Assembly (NCBI GenBank): GCA_026874595.1
Contig: CM049317.1
Coordinates: 12,346,382 to 12,410,381, forward strand
Length of the DNA: 64,000 nt
Direction: 5' to 3'
From: Sipunculus nudus
Taxonomy: Eukaryota; Annelida; Sipuncula; Golfingiida; Sipunculidae
The notes below the pieces were generated by a model. The model saw nothing but the letters and a program-made list of their open reading frames with translations, was not told the DNA's origin and did no database searches. Below, piece by piece: positions 11,776-22,639 of the stretch (the first letter of the stretch is position 1; each line of letters starts with the position of its first letter). The position numbers and the translations under genes were made by a program.

Positions 11776-13347
11776 CAGTTCACTAATACAACAGTCCTCA
11801 GTTTACCGGCAGTTTCATTACATGTATGCTTTAAATTTGGATATAAATGTGTAAGTATTGCAGGAAGATGTATATATAAGACTTGATGTAAAACTTTAAG
11901 TGCTCACTGAATAAAAACCACACTCACTTAGAGAGTATTATTATTACAAGCCGCTGCAAATCAGCCAAATGAAAATATTGATAAGGAGGACATCCAAATA
12001 CGGGTAATAATTAATTCAAGGCGAAACCTTATGGTACACTCTTGTTATATCATGGTCAGTGCAAATCTTATTATCCTAGACAAATATCCTTGTGGATAAC
12101 CATAACCATTTTATATACTGATAGCAATTATAGCAATTATCCAATCATGATTATTTTCATATTCTTATCTTATAAAATATCATATAAAAAACTAAGCAAC
12201 CATGTTTGGATTACAGAGATTATCACATTTGTAACGACAACAAAAGACCAGGCTTCACCTATATTACTTTGTATGAACGTCATATTAATGTTTCATTTCC
12301 TCTAATTAACGTCTCCAATATAATCACGTGTGAGAGAACCCTATATGTAAAATGTGATTGTTTGTACAGGTTTTATCGGTAAACCCACAATGTACAAAGC
12401 AACATACACCCGCCATCATCCTGTTACACATTTTCAATGTATGCCTTTTATTTTAACACTGTGAGGCATGACAGGAAATATACATGCAATTTATAAACCA
12501 TAAGCAAACTTAAATGGCAATATTAGATGTGATTCTCATAATAAGCGACCGAGGTCATATCCGTTGTGTTATTTGAATTAACTAGGTAACTGTGCAACCC
12601 AAATTGTCTGATTATTAATAGCCACATGCTTCCTTCTTTTAGAATTTATAAAACAAGGAACTTACACACGAATTTTCGTGACATCTGACAGGTCAGTCTT
12701 CAACCGGAATCAGACTTTTACTCTGTCTACGTCATGCAAAGTGAGATGCAGAGCCCGTATCACGACCCGGCTGTTACAAATTATATAGGACAAGGCTATC
12801 TAAATCAATCCGCTGTGGTTTACTTGAGTCGAATGACGTGAACGCTTTGTTCAAATCGATCTGTTTCACTTCCATTGTTGTTCTAAGCTGAAGACAATGC
12901 ACGATACACCAGGAATGTTTACAAATCTTATTTTCTTAATAAATTTCCTTGAGGTGAATCGCTAGGATATTGTGTAAAGATCAAGTTAAGTATTATAATC
13001 ATTATATTTGTCCCTAAGCATCAACCATATCTACGAAAAAAGTTAATGTTATATACAGTTACTAAATATGATATTTCACGGCTCAAGAATGAATTTCCTT
13101 TAGGAACAGTGTTACGTAAACAAGTCGAGGTGACTATTTTATACAAGAATCGATTTTTTCTGTCAAAGCATTAACATCTAACAGGTGTAAAGCTCTTCGC
13201 ATTTACCGAAGCCAATTGCTCAAGGATGCACTGTTTCTTGAACAAAGTAAGAAATTTAATGGACTGATCGACATGAAGTCCATAAATAAATTAAACATTG
13301 TTTTTCTTTAAAAACAGTAAATCATTTTCTCCAACCATAAACCCCTC

Positions 13348-14224
13348 TTAATCGAGGTCGCTTTCTCCTGATGCAAAATATTGACTTGGCGCTGGCTGAT
13401 GGCTTTCAATTGGAAAATGGGTTTTACCCTTCCCTGATATAGATTTAGTTGGTTTCTTTCTGTATCTGTTTAATGATGCAGTCTTGAGAAGTTGTTTCTT
13501 TGGCTTCAAAGGTTCCCCTCGAGCTTCTACTTTATTTGCTTTGTCTGAATGGAATCGTTTAGGTGGTACACCAGGACTGTTCTGGGACGTCATTTCCTCA
13601 TCATCTTGTATTTGATCTTTATCGGCTCCTGAAGAATCCACATCACTGACGTCATGTCGGGCTTGAGTACGAATGTTCTCCAGAGAGGCATACATTGAAT
13701 CCCCAAATGTGTGAAGACTATACTTAAGGTTGCCCGTCTTTGTCTTCGCTGGTGTGGATTTGTTCATTTTATTCTCCATATCTACTGTCGTATAGACCGG
13801 ACTTTGAAGCGCGAACAACTCGTCAACGACATAATACTTCCTGCTTCCACGCGAACTAACAGTACTGCCTCTGTATATAGCTACAGGGTCATAATGCCAA
13901 GCGTCATCCACAACCGATGTCAATGCCTCGAGTGACCTGCTCCCTAACTTAAAGGCACTGGAAAGGCTTTTCTCCTCATCAGCATTTTTTCTCAGAATAG
14001 AACTACACGTTTCTATACAGCCTGGATGAAATGTCTCTCTTTCTTCACTTTTTACACACGCGTGGTTTGCCGTGAGAAGCTTGAATGTGCAGTTGTCGTA
14101 CACTGATAAACTTTTAATGCTTCCCTCCATTTTCTCGGAGTCTGATAACTCAGCTCCACTCTCATGAGAAGTTTCCACTGTTTCATTGTGAAAGATACAA
14201 GTATATGGATCATGAAGCCATTTG
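13348..14224 (-). CDS. Copy B exon 9: cytoplasmic tail and stop
   Basis: 877 bp; acceptor ..TTCATTCCAG. Encodes SKWLHDPYTC, VYDNC, the conserved SRGSRKYYVVDELF block, GDSMYASLENIRT, the acidic SDVDSSG patch and the C-terminus GESDLD. Alignable with copies A and C throughout. Confidence 0.85.
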
Positions 14225-17200
14225 CTGGAATGAAATGTATGAACTTCAAATATCCAAAATATTGATAACAAACATCTGCATAAATAAAGAGTACAGAATT
14301 ACATTTTATTGTTTACATTGAAATATTAATAATTTCATTTCTTAAAAGATACGTATGCCATTAAAAGTTACCGACGGTTCTTCTTGACAGAAATATATAT
14401 ATATCAATTCACTGGCAAATGTAAAAAATACATTTATTGCATCCCAACATAATTGATTACCTGATGCATGGACAAAGAAACTCCCATTTGTACCTAACAA
14501 AGACCATCACCATTACAAAGGCACACAATAATGCTACTCCAATAAAGATTCCAACTGCAACAAAAGCAAGACCCTGTCAAATCGTACTCCTTTTGTATTC
14601 CTTACATGAAATTTGTTTCTGTTTAACTAGCAAGAACTCTGCCTTCATGATGTGCTTTTTTATGATACAATAGTAGGCCCTGTGTGAGGGCCGAAGGTGA
14701 TTATCTCACCGTCTTGGTTGAGATTTGAACTCACGAACTTCCGGCTTTGAGTTATGTGCTCTACCCCTGAGCTACAGAAGCCAGTATGTATCATGCTATT
14801 ATTGATATACCGTGAATTAGAAAACAATAGCTTATTTTCTCATACAAAAACAGATACAAGAGGTTAAACAATGTTTTGTATGACAAAATTTAAAACATAG
14901 TTGGTTTATTATAAAATTACATGTGAAGCATGACGCCAATGGTCTTCTGCTAATTCCAAATTAAATTGCGGTAATGCTCTGTGAATTCCAAGTATATGGA
15001 TTTTTTGAAACAACAGCTCTGTGGACGTATTAACTAAATATGTTTATTATTCGTTTCGTAGCAAACTAATGAGGTACCTCACCAATGACATTTCCTGTCT
15101 TGCCGTAAGGAGGATCCGTGTTCCTTCCATCTGATGTAAGACTAACTTCAACTGTGGGATTCTCTATGAAATTTGTGCCGAAATACAAATAGAATGCAGA
15201 TTACTGTATTTAAAAAAAAAATAATGATCATATGATACCGTAAAGTAGTAAATAATATCTTTTCTGTTTTCTTCAAATTCTGAATTGAATTGCGGTAATG
15301 CGCTGAAGATTCAGTATAAATTGACTTTTCAAACACTACCGGAAAACATGAAATGGACATTTTCATAAGTCAGTCTTTAACGCATCGGTCGCAGTTCTAT
15401 GAACAATTAAACAAATTATTCATCATTCATAATTTAGAGTATTATTTTACTTGATTAGATATTCACTATTTCTTATTTAGTGTTTTATTGACTAGAACTT
15501 ATGGCAAAATATATTCTTTTTCATACACTTTTATAAGATCAGTATTTATCAATTTAAAATTAAAATATATAAAAATTAAAACAAAAACGTAATTTTTCAA
15601 ATATAAAATATTAAATATTTAAGGAATACGGTACCCCGCCATTGGCCTTACCTGTCCTCTCAGGAGGAGGATCCGTGTTCCTTTCACCTGATGTAGGATG
15701 AAATGCAATTGTTGGGTTTTCTATGGGAGTTGTATCGATATACAAATATGATAAAGATAGTAGTATTAAGCCCCAGAATGGGTATAAATAATTATAATTT
15801 GAGTATTAGATAATGAAATACAGTTCAGCAAAATTGTTTTTCTACCAGAAAGTCTATTCTTCAAGAATTGTGAACCTACAAATATTAGCAAGCTACAGAA
15901 TAATATTTGGGTGTCCTTGCACAATGGTCCTAGCAATATACCCTAGTAACAACCTGGGTAAGTTAGTTTTAAATAGGCGTATATTTAATCAACTGATGAG
16001 CTTGATATGACAAACAATAATATATTTAAGCCCATAGATCGGTTCGGTTCGGTTTATTCTTTAAAGCCATGTTCGAATTCCTGGAAACAAATGTTGCCAA
16101 TATATACATTGATTTGTCATAAGGAGCCAGAGACAGGCCTGTCGCTTTGGCACACTTGGTCACATTAACTCTTACTGTCCTATACTAACCCGTATCCGGA
16201 GGCACCCGGCAGATGAATGGTTTGATGTCACTGCAATCAGCTGAAACATAGCCACCTGAAGTGATGTTATACGCTCCACAATCTTCATTGCCTGCAAACT
16301 GGCTATCCGGGTAAGCCACTAAAACAGATAATAAATTACTAAAAATACATTGTTGTAAATCCCTGTGTTTTTTTATGAATTATGAAGCTCTTTTTCTGTT
16401 TATTTTTTTTATTTATTATAAAACAAATAAATCAACATACCTGGGTTGTTGGCTTCTTTGGAATGCCATGTTAATCGGCCCAACCCGATCCAGCAACCTT
16501 TTGATGAATCACACAGTTTCGTTTTCAATGCAACGTTTATATTCTGGCTTTCATTAGTAACTAGATAGGTTCCTCTCATCATGCATGCCTCCCGTGCTTT
16601 AAACCAGGAAACGCTGTTATTAGACACGTGGCACCTACCGATATTGGAAGTACAGTTCAGCATGTCATCTGCAAAAAAGAAGTTCTGCTAAAATTAAAAA
16701 ATGATAGAATCCGGTTAAGAAATACAAAAAATTCAAAGCTCCATAGTTAATAAAGTGCCAGACTATTTTTTGCTAAATAGACTGATTTATTCGAACGTCA
16801 TTTATGCTAAAACACTTCTCTCAAAAGTGATTAATATAATACCTTGACACATATATTTCTTCTCTTTTGAACAATTTCCAGCATGTATTTGCTCCTCCCG
16901 TATAAAACCGCAGGATTTTCCAGCTAGATTATTTGAGGCCACGCCGTCATCTAGATATTAAATTTCATACGCATAATTTTCACGTTCCTCTTATTCTCTT
17001 TGGTGTATTTTTTACATGCTCTGGGATGCACAATACTTTCAACGGACACATTTGCCTTACAAAGTGATATTGTCATATCTTCATGATGCAAGTACATTTG
17101 TAGTTGCAAACAAATACATCTAGCACTGCAGTTCATGTTGTTAACAACGTCAACCTCACGAGTTAGTCAAACAAATAATGATAGCTTTTATTTATCAGCT

Positions 17201-18441
17201 ACGTTCATTGTCTCAAATGTTTACCCTTTGAATTTTTTTTTTAATTTACTAAGATAAAGAAAATTTGTTTTACGATTTTTATAGTAATATTTATTCGCTA
17301 ACTTTCAAAAGACGATATCACCCATATATTATAATTGTTAAAAATTTGTTATAAATTACCTTTGGGTTTTCCGTCAATCCAAATCCATTCTTTGTCATTT
17401 TCATTCGGAGCTTTTCGTGCATTGACCCAAATCAGTGTAAAAGGAACCAACCTGGACAGGTCCTCTCGTTCTACCCTTGTAAACGGAGGTTTTAAGAGCG
17501 CGGATCCGTTTTCTCGACAGCGTTTTAATGCATCTTCCCAACGTGCTGAATGGCCTACTGCATTAAAACTGTTTTTTATGTGTAATTTGATTACCTTATT
17601 CACAATAGAAGTATTAACATTTCTATTTCGAGGGATAAAACACCGTTAAACACCGTTAGCTAAGTTTCTAAATGATTAAAAAAACTGTAACTCGGGTTAT
17701 AAAGCATCATCAACTGGTGCAAGTGTAAATAATAGAGAGAAAGCTTACCAAAAACCTGACTGTACTTCCACAACTTGTTTAGAAAACTAACAATATGAAT
17801 AGTGAGGGTTACTTGTCAGGTTTGAGAGTGTCGGCTCATGGTGTTGCCGCATATGACTATAACTTATTAATGTTTATATGGTCATCTATCTTATGTAAAT
17901 AAATCGTGGTTGATGGTTTTTGCTTAAATTTTGACATGTCTCTAAGGATAAAAACTCTCGAAGACTGCTGATTAAGAAGTAGGCACATATTTTAATGCTT
18001 CATCGGAATCATGTTTCTACAGGGGACTGATATTCAAAGTTTTTAAAACAGAATTCAAGGAGATTGGCTGAAAGTTACCAAGCTGCACTGGGCTTACTGA
18101 ACGCGAGACCAACCAATGGCAAACTGATGTAAATGTAATACAAATTGACATCCTTGTACACTTTAAACAATCGTCTCAATTATTCAGGAAACAAGTGGTA
18201 ACTTTTAATGATAACCTTTAATAAGGGCATAATATAAGGGCTAAAATATAAATAATAAGTCAGAAGAATCATGAGTGCCTAACAATATGCATACAAGCGT
18301 TGACCATATAGTGAGTATCAACATTTGCACATTTGTGAACTAAAAAAAATCGTTCTTACCCATGTTTCCAATACTTGTATGCGCAAGCATTATAACCATG
18401 TACGGAATGCAGACATTTAGTGGTAAACAGTACTTAGCCAT
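13348..18441 (-). CDS. Copy B: two-CTLD transmembrane lectin-like receptor with ITIM-like motif, 9 coding exons, 621 aa
   Basis: Seen: exons 18360-18441, 17360-17557, 16843-16950, 16441-16668, 16190-16318, 15652-15720, 15083-15163, 14461-14554 and 13348-14224, all GT-AG, join into 1866 nt with a single open frame. Order: signal peptide (1-25), CTLD1 (29-130), CTLD2 (130-249), stalk of two homologous exons (249-299), transmembrane helix (300-320) and tail (about 321-621). Tail motifs: SVYDNC (Y372, YxN type) and SMYASL (Y508), which fits the ITIM consensus [SIVL]xYxx[IVL]. Known: ITIMs recruit SHP-type phosphatases. Inference: a candidate inhibitory surface receptor. CTLD2 has GNEDC but neither EPN/QPD nor WND. 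It is the paralogue of copy A and the intact counterpart of pseudogene C. Confidence 0.82.
14461..14554 (-). CDS. Copy B exon 8: transmembrane segment
   Basis: 94 bp; encodes GIFIGVALLCAFVMVMVFV followed by RYKWEFLCPC, i.e. helix plus basic/Cys juxtamembrane. Acceptor ..TTGCAG, donor GTAATC. Confidence 0.82.
14709..14782 (-). repeat. tRNA-like head of a SINE
   Basis: 74 nt with an A box (TAGCTCAGGGGTAGAG) and a B box (GAGTTCAAATC) in tRNA-like spacing. It is the same head as the SINEs at 36.1-36.5 and 54.3-54.7 kb, but the body is missing here, so it is a SINE remnant in a copy B intron rather than a tRNA gene. Confidence 0.7.
15083..15163 (-). CDS. Copy B exon 7: stalk repeat 2
   Basis: 81 bp; encodes NPTVEVSLTSDGRNTDPP, then YGKTGNVI leading into the membrane helix. 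Acceptor ..TTCATAG, donor GTGAGG. Evidently a tandem exon duplication with exon 6. Confidence 0.78.
15652..15720 (-). CDS. Copy B exon 6: stalk repeat 1
   Basis: 69 bp; encodes NPTIAFHPTSGERNTDPP and is homologous to the next exon. Acceptor ..CCATAG, donor GTAAGG. Confidence 0.75.
16190..16318 (-). CDS. Copy B exon 5: CTLD2, C-terminal part
   Basis: 129 bp; encodes AYPDSQFAGNEDCGAYNITS and CSDIKPFICR. NITS is a potential N-glycan site. Donor GTTAGT. Confidence 0.85.
16441..16668 (-). CDS. Copy B exon 4: CTLD2, N-terminal part
   Basis: 228 bp; encodes VSWFKAREACMMRGTYLVT and GCWIGLGRLTW, a textbook CTLD helix-1 plus WIGL motif. Acceptor ..TTTTGCAG, donor GTATG. Confidence 0.87.
16843..16950 (-). 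CDS. Copy B exon 3: CTLD1, C-terminal part
   Basis: 108 bp; encodes DGVASN, KSCGF, HAGNC and KKYMC, the closing cysteines of CTLD1. Donor GTATTA. Confidence 0.8.
17360..17557 (-). CDS. Copy B exon 2: CTLD1, N-terminal part
   Basis: 198 bp; acceptor ..TTAATGCAG, donor GTAATT. Encodes ARWEDALKRC, LIWVNARK and EWIWIDGKPK. Copy C has 24 extra in-frame bases (NSLLNSGD) after the first codons. Confidence 0.8.
18360..18441 (-). CDS. Copy B exon 1: signal peptide
   Basis: ATG at 18441, hydrophobic core IPYMVIMLA, donor GTAAG. 82 bp, the same as in copies A, C, D and G. Confidence 0.8.
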
Positions 18442-19238
18442 TGCAATTTAATGTTCCGTATGCTATATAACGACCCTCTGTTCACCAGCTGTTTCATGTT
18501 CTGTTTTACAGGCTGATTAGCTTTACACAGCCTTGTAGGAAACATGGTTATTTCAACCGTTACAAATCTTTCAGTCTGACTATCAACAAAACCTCATTAA
18601 TCAAGAATAATTGTACCCGGTCGGGTAAAACAATACAATATAAATATTTACCAGGAAGTGATATTTGAAAAATAAGGGCTATACATCAAGTCAAAACTTG
18701 ACAATTGAATTATATCAACACAAATGCATGCCTAATTTTCTCAGAATATATCCCTGTTGCTATTAATACCTATAACTTTCTTTTCTTATTAATGTCAACA
18801 ATTATCAAATTACTATTAATTACATTTTGGTATCTGTATTGTTTATATAATATATTTACCATCTCAGGGTAACAGCGGCAATGGAAGGTAAAGTTTCCTC
18901 ATATGTTTTACATATGAAGGCCATATCTGTTTCATCAACCTTTACATAAATAAACGCCAAAATATAATCCATTGTAAGAAGGCACAGTATGTATATGTTT
19001 AAGGAATTACTTAAGTAGCTAAACAAGTAAATCGCTTTGTCTCCTGCAACAAGTTTTAGTGGTTATGCGACAGTCCAGAAGAACCTAAAGACCTGCAAAT
19101 GTCGTGTAACCCCGACTAATTGGTAGTGCTTTATATTTTAAAGGTCTATTTGATAAACTGAGCAATAAATACAACAAAATTGTGAGGTCGTTGCCTCTGT
19201 CAAATGGTGATCAAGTCTCACTGAGCTAAAAAAAGTGA
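18442..19238. other. 5' flank of copy B
   Basis: No gene. Aligned with the 5' flank of copy C (41397-42190). A promoter must lie here or in a non-coding upstream exon, but I see no convincing core promoter. Confidence 0.35.
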
Positions 19239-19252
19239 CAGCTAGATGGCAG
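19239..19252 (+). promoter_or_regulatory. CTCF-like motif upstream of copy B
   Basis: CAGCTAGATGGCAG, 12 of 14 matches to the CTCF core, about 0.8 kb upstream of the copy B start codon; the equivalent at copy C is 42191-42204. Confidence 0.3.
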
Positions 19253-19689
19253 TAATATCGATCACGTTTCAAGGTTCCAAATAAAGAGAAGGCTGAAGAT
19301 AAGATTCCATCGACCATACGTAATCTTAACGAGGTAATACGCTGAATAACCATTACCAATATAACAAGTTTTTTTTAACAGCGCCCACCACAGCGTATAA
19401 CTTTTATAAGCTCTAGAAAATAAGGACATATTCCTTATTCCAATATGCAGATTGATGAAGATTTATGAATAATAACTCTCCTTTAAAAGCATAAGAATAA
19501 TGGATACCCGGTATTAAAACATTTTGTTTGGAAGGAATGTTAGGGATATGAAGATCTAATATTGCTTTCCTATGCTTTGATGTATTATCAGTAATAAGTT
19601 TTCAATTTGAACATTTCATTTGCGCAAGTTTTTATACATGAAAGTATACTATCGATATATATTTCGGTATGTCACTCTTTATTTGTCGG

Positions 19690-19980
19690 AAAAGCGGTGT
19701 TCAACCACAGACATGCAGCGGTCTGTAAGAAATAACACGATATGCCGAGCTCTCCGTTTATTGCGTTTACATCGGACCATAGCATATATCTCAGTCCGCT
19801 GTTGTACAGTGGGATCGTCTAGGACAAGGACCGCCGTAATGAAGACATTAAGGCGTCCCTGTATGTGTCAAGCTGCCGCCCCGCTACAATGCGCGAAGCA
19901 AGGTTTTTTCTTCTTCTTTTTTTTCTTTTCTTATCGCGTTCGATCGATTTCGGGAGCCTGTGAGTAAACGGTCTGGTATC
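19690..19980. repeat. Unclassified duplicated GC-richer block
   Basis: Higher in GC than its surroundings, with a pyrimidine tract (about 19905-19930). Repeated at 42610-42910 in unit 2. The open frames differ between the copies, so coding is not supported. Confidence 0.45.
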
Positions 19981-21159
19981 CGGCTATGTATATTTCATGG
20001 ATTGCAATAAAATGTAACTAAATAGGTTGATCGTGTGCATATCTTCAGTTATCCAAAATGTGGTGCAAATCGTTGAGCAAGCAACTCCAGGATGGTTTCA
20101 AAGCACGTTTCATCTCTGTTGGTTAAGAGAAGCAACCATACGGCCATGTAAGCATAACAATAACAAATGCGAATAATTAGAACAGTGACTTAACGCCATG
20201 TTTCTTGAAAGGTAGCTGTTTCAAGATACAAATTCTTTTACATGTGGCATGTTGAGTGCGGTTGTAATTGCCTATATCGCACACTTTCTATGTTCCTTGT
20301 GTGTCTTGCTTTAGAACTATCACACTTTATTACGCCCTCATATCAATCGAATCGGACTGATGCTCGAAATATAAATACAAAGGTATCCGTTTTAATTTTT
20401 TTAATATACATTTTTTGGACAAATTTCTATTTTTTAGGTTAATATCAGATACACAAAAAAAGTTGAACCACGTAACTCTGTTGCAAATCTGTTATATATT
20501 TCAGGAACAAACAGCGTCAATTCTTAGGCTCAGCTCTTATGATTGCGTTCAATTCATGGCTGTATGCTTCATACTAAAGCTGGTTTCCCAGCTCTTTAAA
20601 CACATCCTTCAGTCCCTTTTCACCTTCCAATATTGAGATTTTCTACATTTGTGAGTGTACATTGACTTGTATTCTGCGGTTGATCTAAATTGGTCTACAA
20701 CCAGTGCTCATGTTTGTGTGTATTAATGTTACTTTTGAACAGGAAATATCCAGGTAAATGGCAATTAAATACAACTGAGAATCATAACAGCCTTTATAAA
20801 CATCTACCAACCAATATTCACGCTGCCATTATGAAAACTAAAATAATATTCACGTTGGCATTATACTAGTTTGATCAATGATAATTAAGGAGTATCACAC
20901 CACTAAAGATGGAAACGACCACAGGTTCTTTTAACTGTCAAACCAACTGGCTGAAACTAATGCATACGTACAATCCAAAAGATAAAAAAGACATGAATAA
21001 ACAAAAACAAATCAATATATTAAAGAAATAAATCTCTTTTCTCTGGAAAGGCGTACCATTCATACAAGCACTGAAGATCACAAGCATCTAATAATAAAGA
21101 CAGGAAAATCACTAAGTCCGATAACCATACTACACAGAGTAGTCCCTTGTTTACATTTC

Positions 21160-21800
21160 TTCTAATCACGAGACCATCGCGCCCACGTGACGCCGGTTTG
21201 TTGCGCTGCTCGACTCCCTGTTCGCTCGCATTGTGTACAAAGTACAATCAGTCCACAAATAGATAGGCTGAGCTCCCAAAATCAACAGTCCCTCGCTTGC
21301 ACCGGTTTGCCTCTCAAGACACCGTTCAAACAGCACTTGTTATTAGTGCACAGACTTTCCTATCTGGACTCAGAATCAATATTTTTTGCAACTGATGTCT
21401 GCTGAAATCATCCAGCTATAGGTAACCGAATATGCTTCCACACAGCAATACCAAGTACCTCTACATTGACGCTTTTGAATAAAGTCCTCGGTCTGTTTCT
21501 GGAAGCGCTCGCAACAGGTATAAATAGCCATGTTACTAGTCCGTCCGTAAAATGCTATGCTAGCTCTAAAGTCCGTAACAGATCAATCAAGATGGCCTTC
21601 CTTAGACAACGACTATTTACTCATTATCTCTCAGCTGTCTAAACTTTGTTGCACGCAGACCTGCTCCTAGACTGCAGATATCGTTAGACTACACCGCGCT
21701 TATTGTGCAATTGTAGCGAACTTCTTCTTGATCACGTCTAATATATGCTTGCTGATGTCCTGGCCGTCGACTGGCAAATCACCACTCCCTATTATGTCAA
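21160..21800. repeat. Unclassified duplicated GC-richer block
   Basis: Contains GTGACGCCGGTTTGTTGCG and TATAAATAG. Counterpart at 44150-44830. Frames are not conserved between the copies; it could be an old transposon or a promoter-like fragment. Function unknown. Confidence 0.4.
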
Positions 21801-22639
21801 TTGCAAACAATTATATGGATTTTAAAATGGACACGCCCTTAGAGACAAAACCCTTAAAAAATAAACCAAACAGGTGCTCATCCTTGTAATTTACAACAAA
21901 CTTTCGTTTCTTTAGAGATCGCCAAACAATAACTCCTCCCCAATGATCAAACCTTACTCAAATTAACATCAAACGAAACACGCGTGCTGTCTAACCAAAT
22001 TCTTAGGCTAATATCTAACATGATATTCTATATTTTTGTATGATAAATACTTGAATATACAACACGATAACTACGCCCCAGTCCCCTGGGGACTAATTCA
22101 CACACCAGTTATGTTAACTCCTGTACACAAGTGAAAAAGCTTTCATCGAGCACAATCAGCTTGCAAATATAAACATAGCGCGCACGCCACCTGGTACTGG
22201 AAGGCGCGACATCAAAAAGCAAAATTTGTCAAGCTTTCAATGGTGTTTTAACTCTGTTTCTTCTCTGAAGTGTCTCTTCCTTTAATGGAAATGTACGGCA
22301 GGACCGTGTGGTATATACATGTTTTGCAACTAAGAACGTGTGGAAAAATTGAATTTAGATTAGTAAATTCCTGTACAGGGATGGTCCTGCTAATACACTG
22401 TAAGATATATAAAACTGTATAAATGAATAAAATACTCGGGTATTAGCCTCCTCCGTGAAGGATTTGGACGATGAATAAGTATTTTATAATGTTAAACAAA
22501 TGTTTGGGACGGGGAGGTTAAGAGTTGAAAAATCGATGAACATTCATCTTATTTACAGATTAATCTAGAGGACTTTCCTTATATTCAACTTCAACCAGAA
22601 GGCGTTGCCTGTAATAATTCACAAAAGGGGTAACATCAC

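Larger units (their letters stand above)
9413..13347. other. Intergenic region between copy B (3' side) and relics
   Basis: No intact gene seen. Parts from 11360 onward are repeated at 33170-34630. An ATTAAA on the minus strand (13255-13260) about 90 bp past the copy B stop could serve as a poly(A) signal. Confidence 0.4.
1530..22200. repeat. Segmental duplication unit 1 (genes A and B)
   Basis: Stretches along this interval recur in the same order and orientation between about 22.6 and 45 kb. Examples are 5.86-7.76 with 28.44-30.83, 8.64-9.1 with 30.93-31.3, 11.36-14.66 with 33.17-35.95, and 14.7-22.2 with 36.4-45.0 kb. The offset drifts from about 21 to 23 kb because of indels, microsatellites and insertions. 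Boundaries are approximate and judged by eye. Confidence 0.75.

Noticed and set aside
13711-13935. Plus-strand ORFs inside the tail exons (also at 672-872 and 34652-34894)
   Set aside because: Antisense shadows of the conserved tail exon; codon conservation follows the minus-strand frame.
14709-14782. A functional tRNA gene on the minus strand
   Set aside because: A and B boxes are present, but the same head is joined to a common body at 36.1 and 54.3 kb and the stems are imperfect; it is a SINE head.
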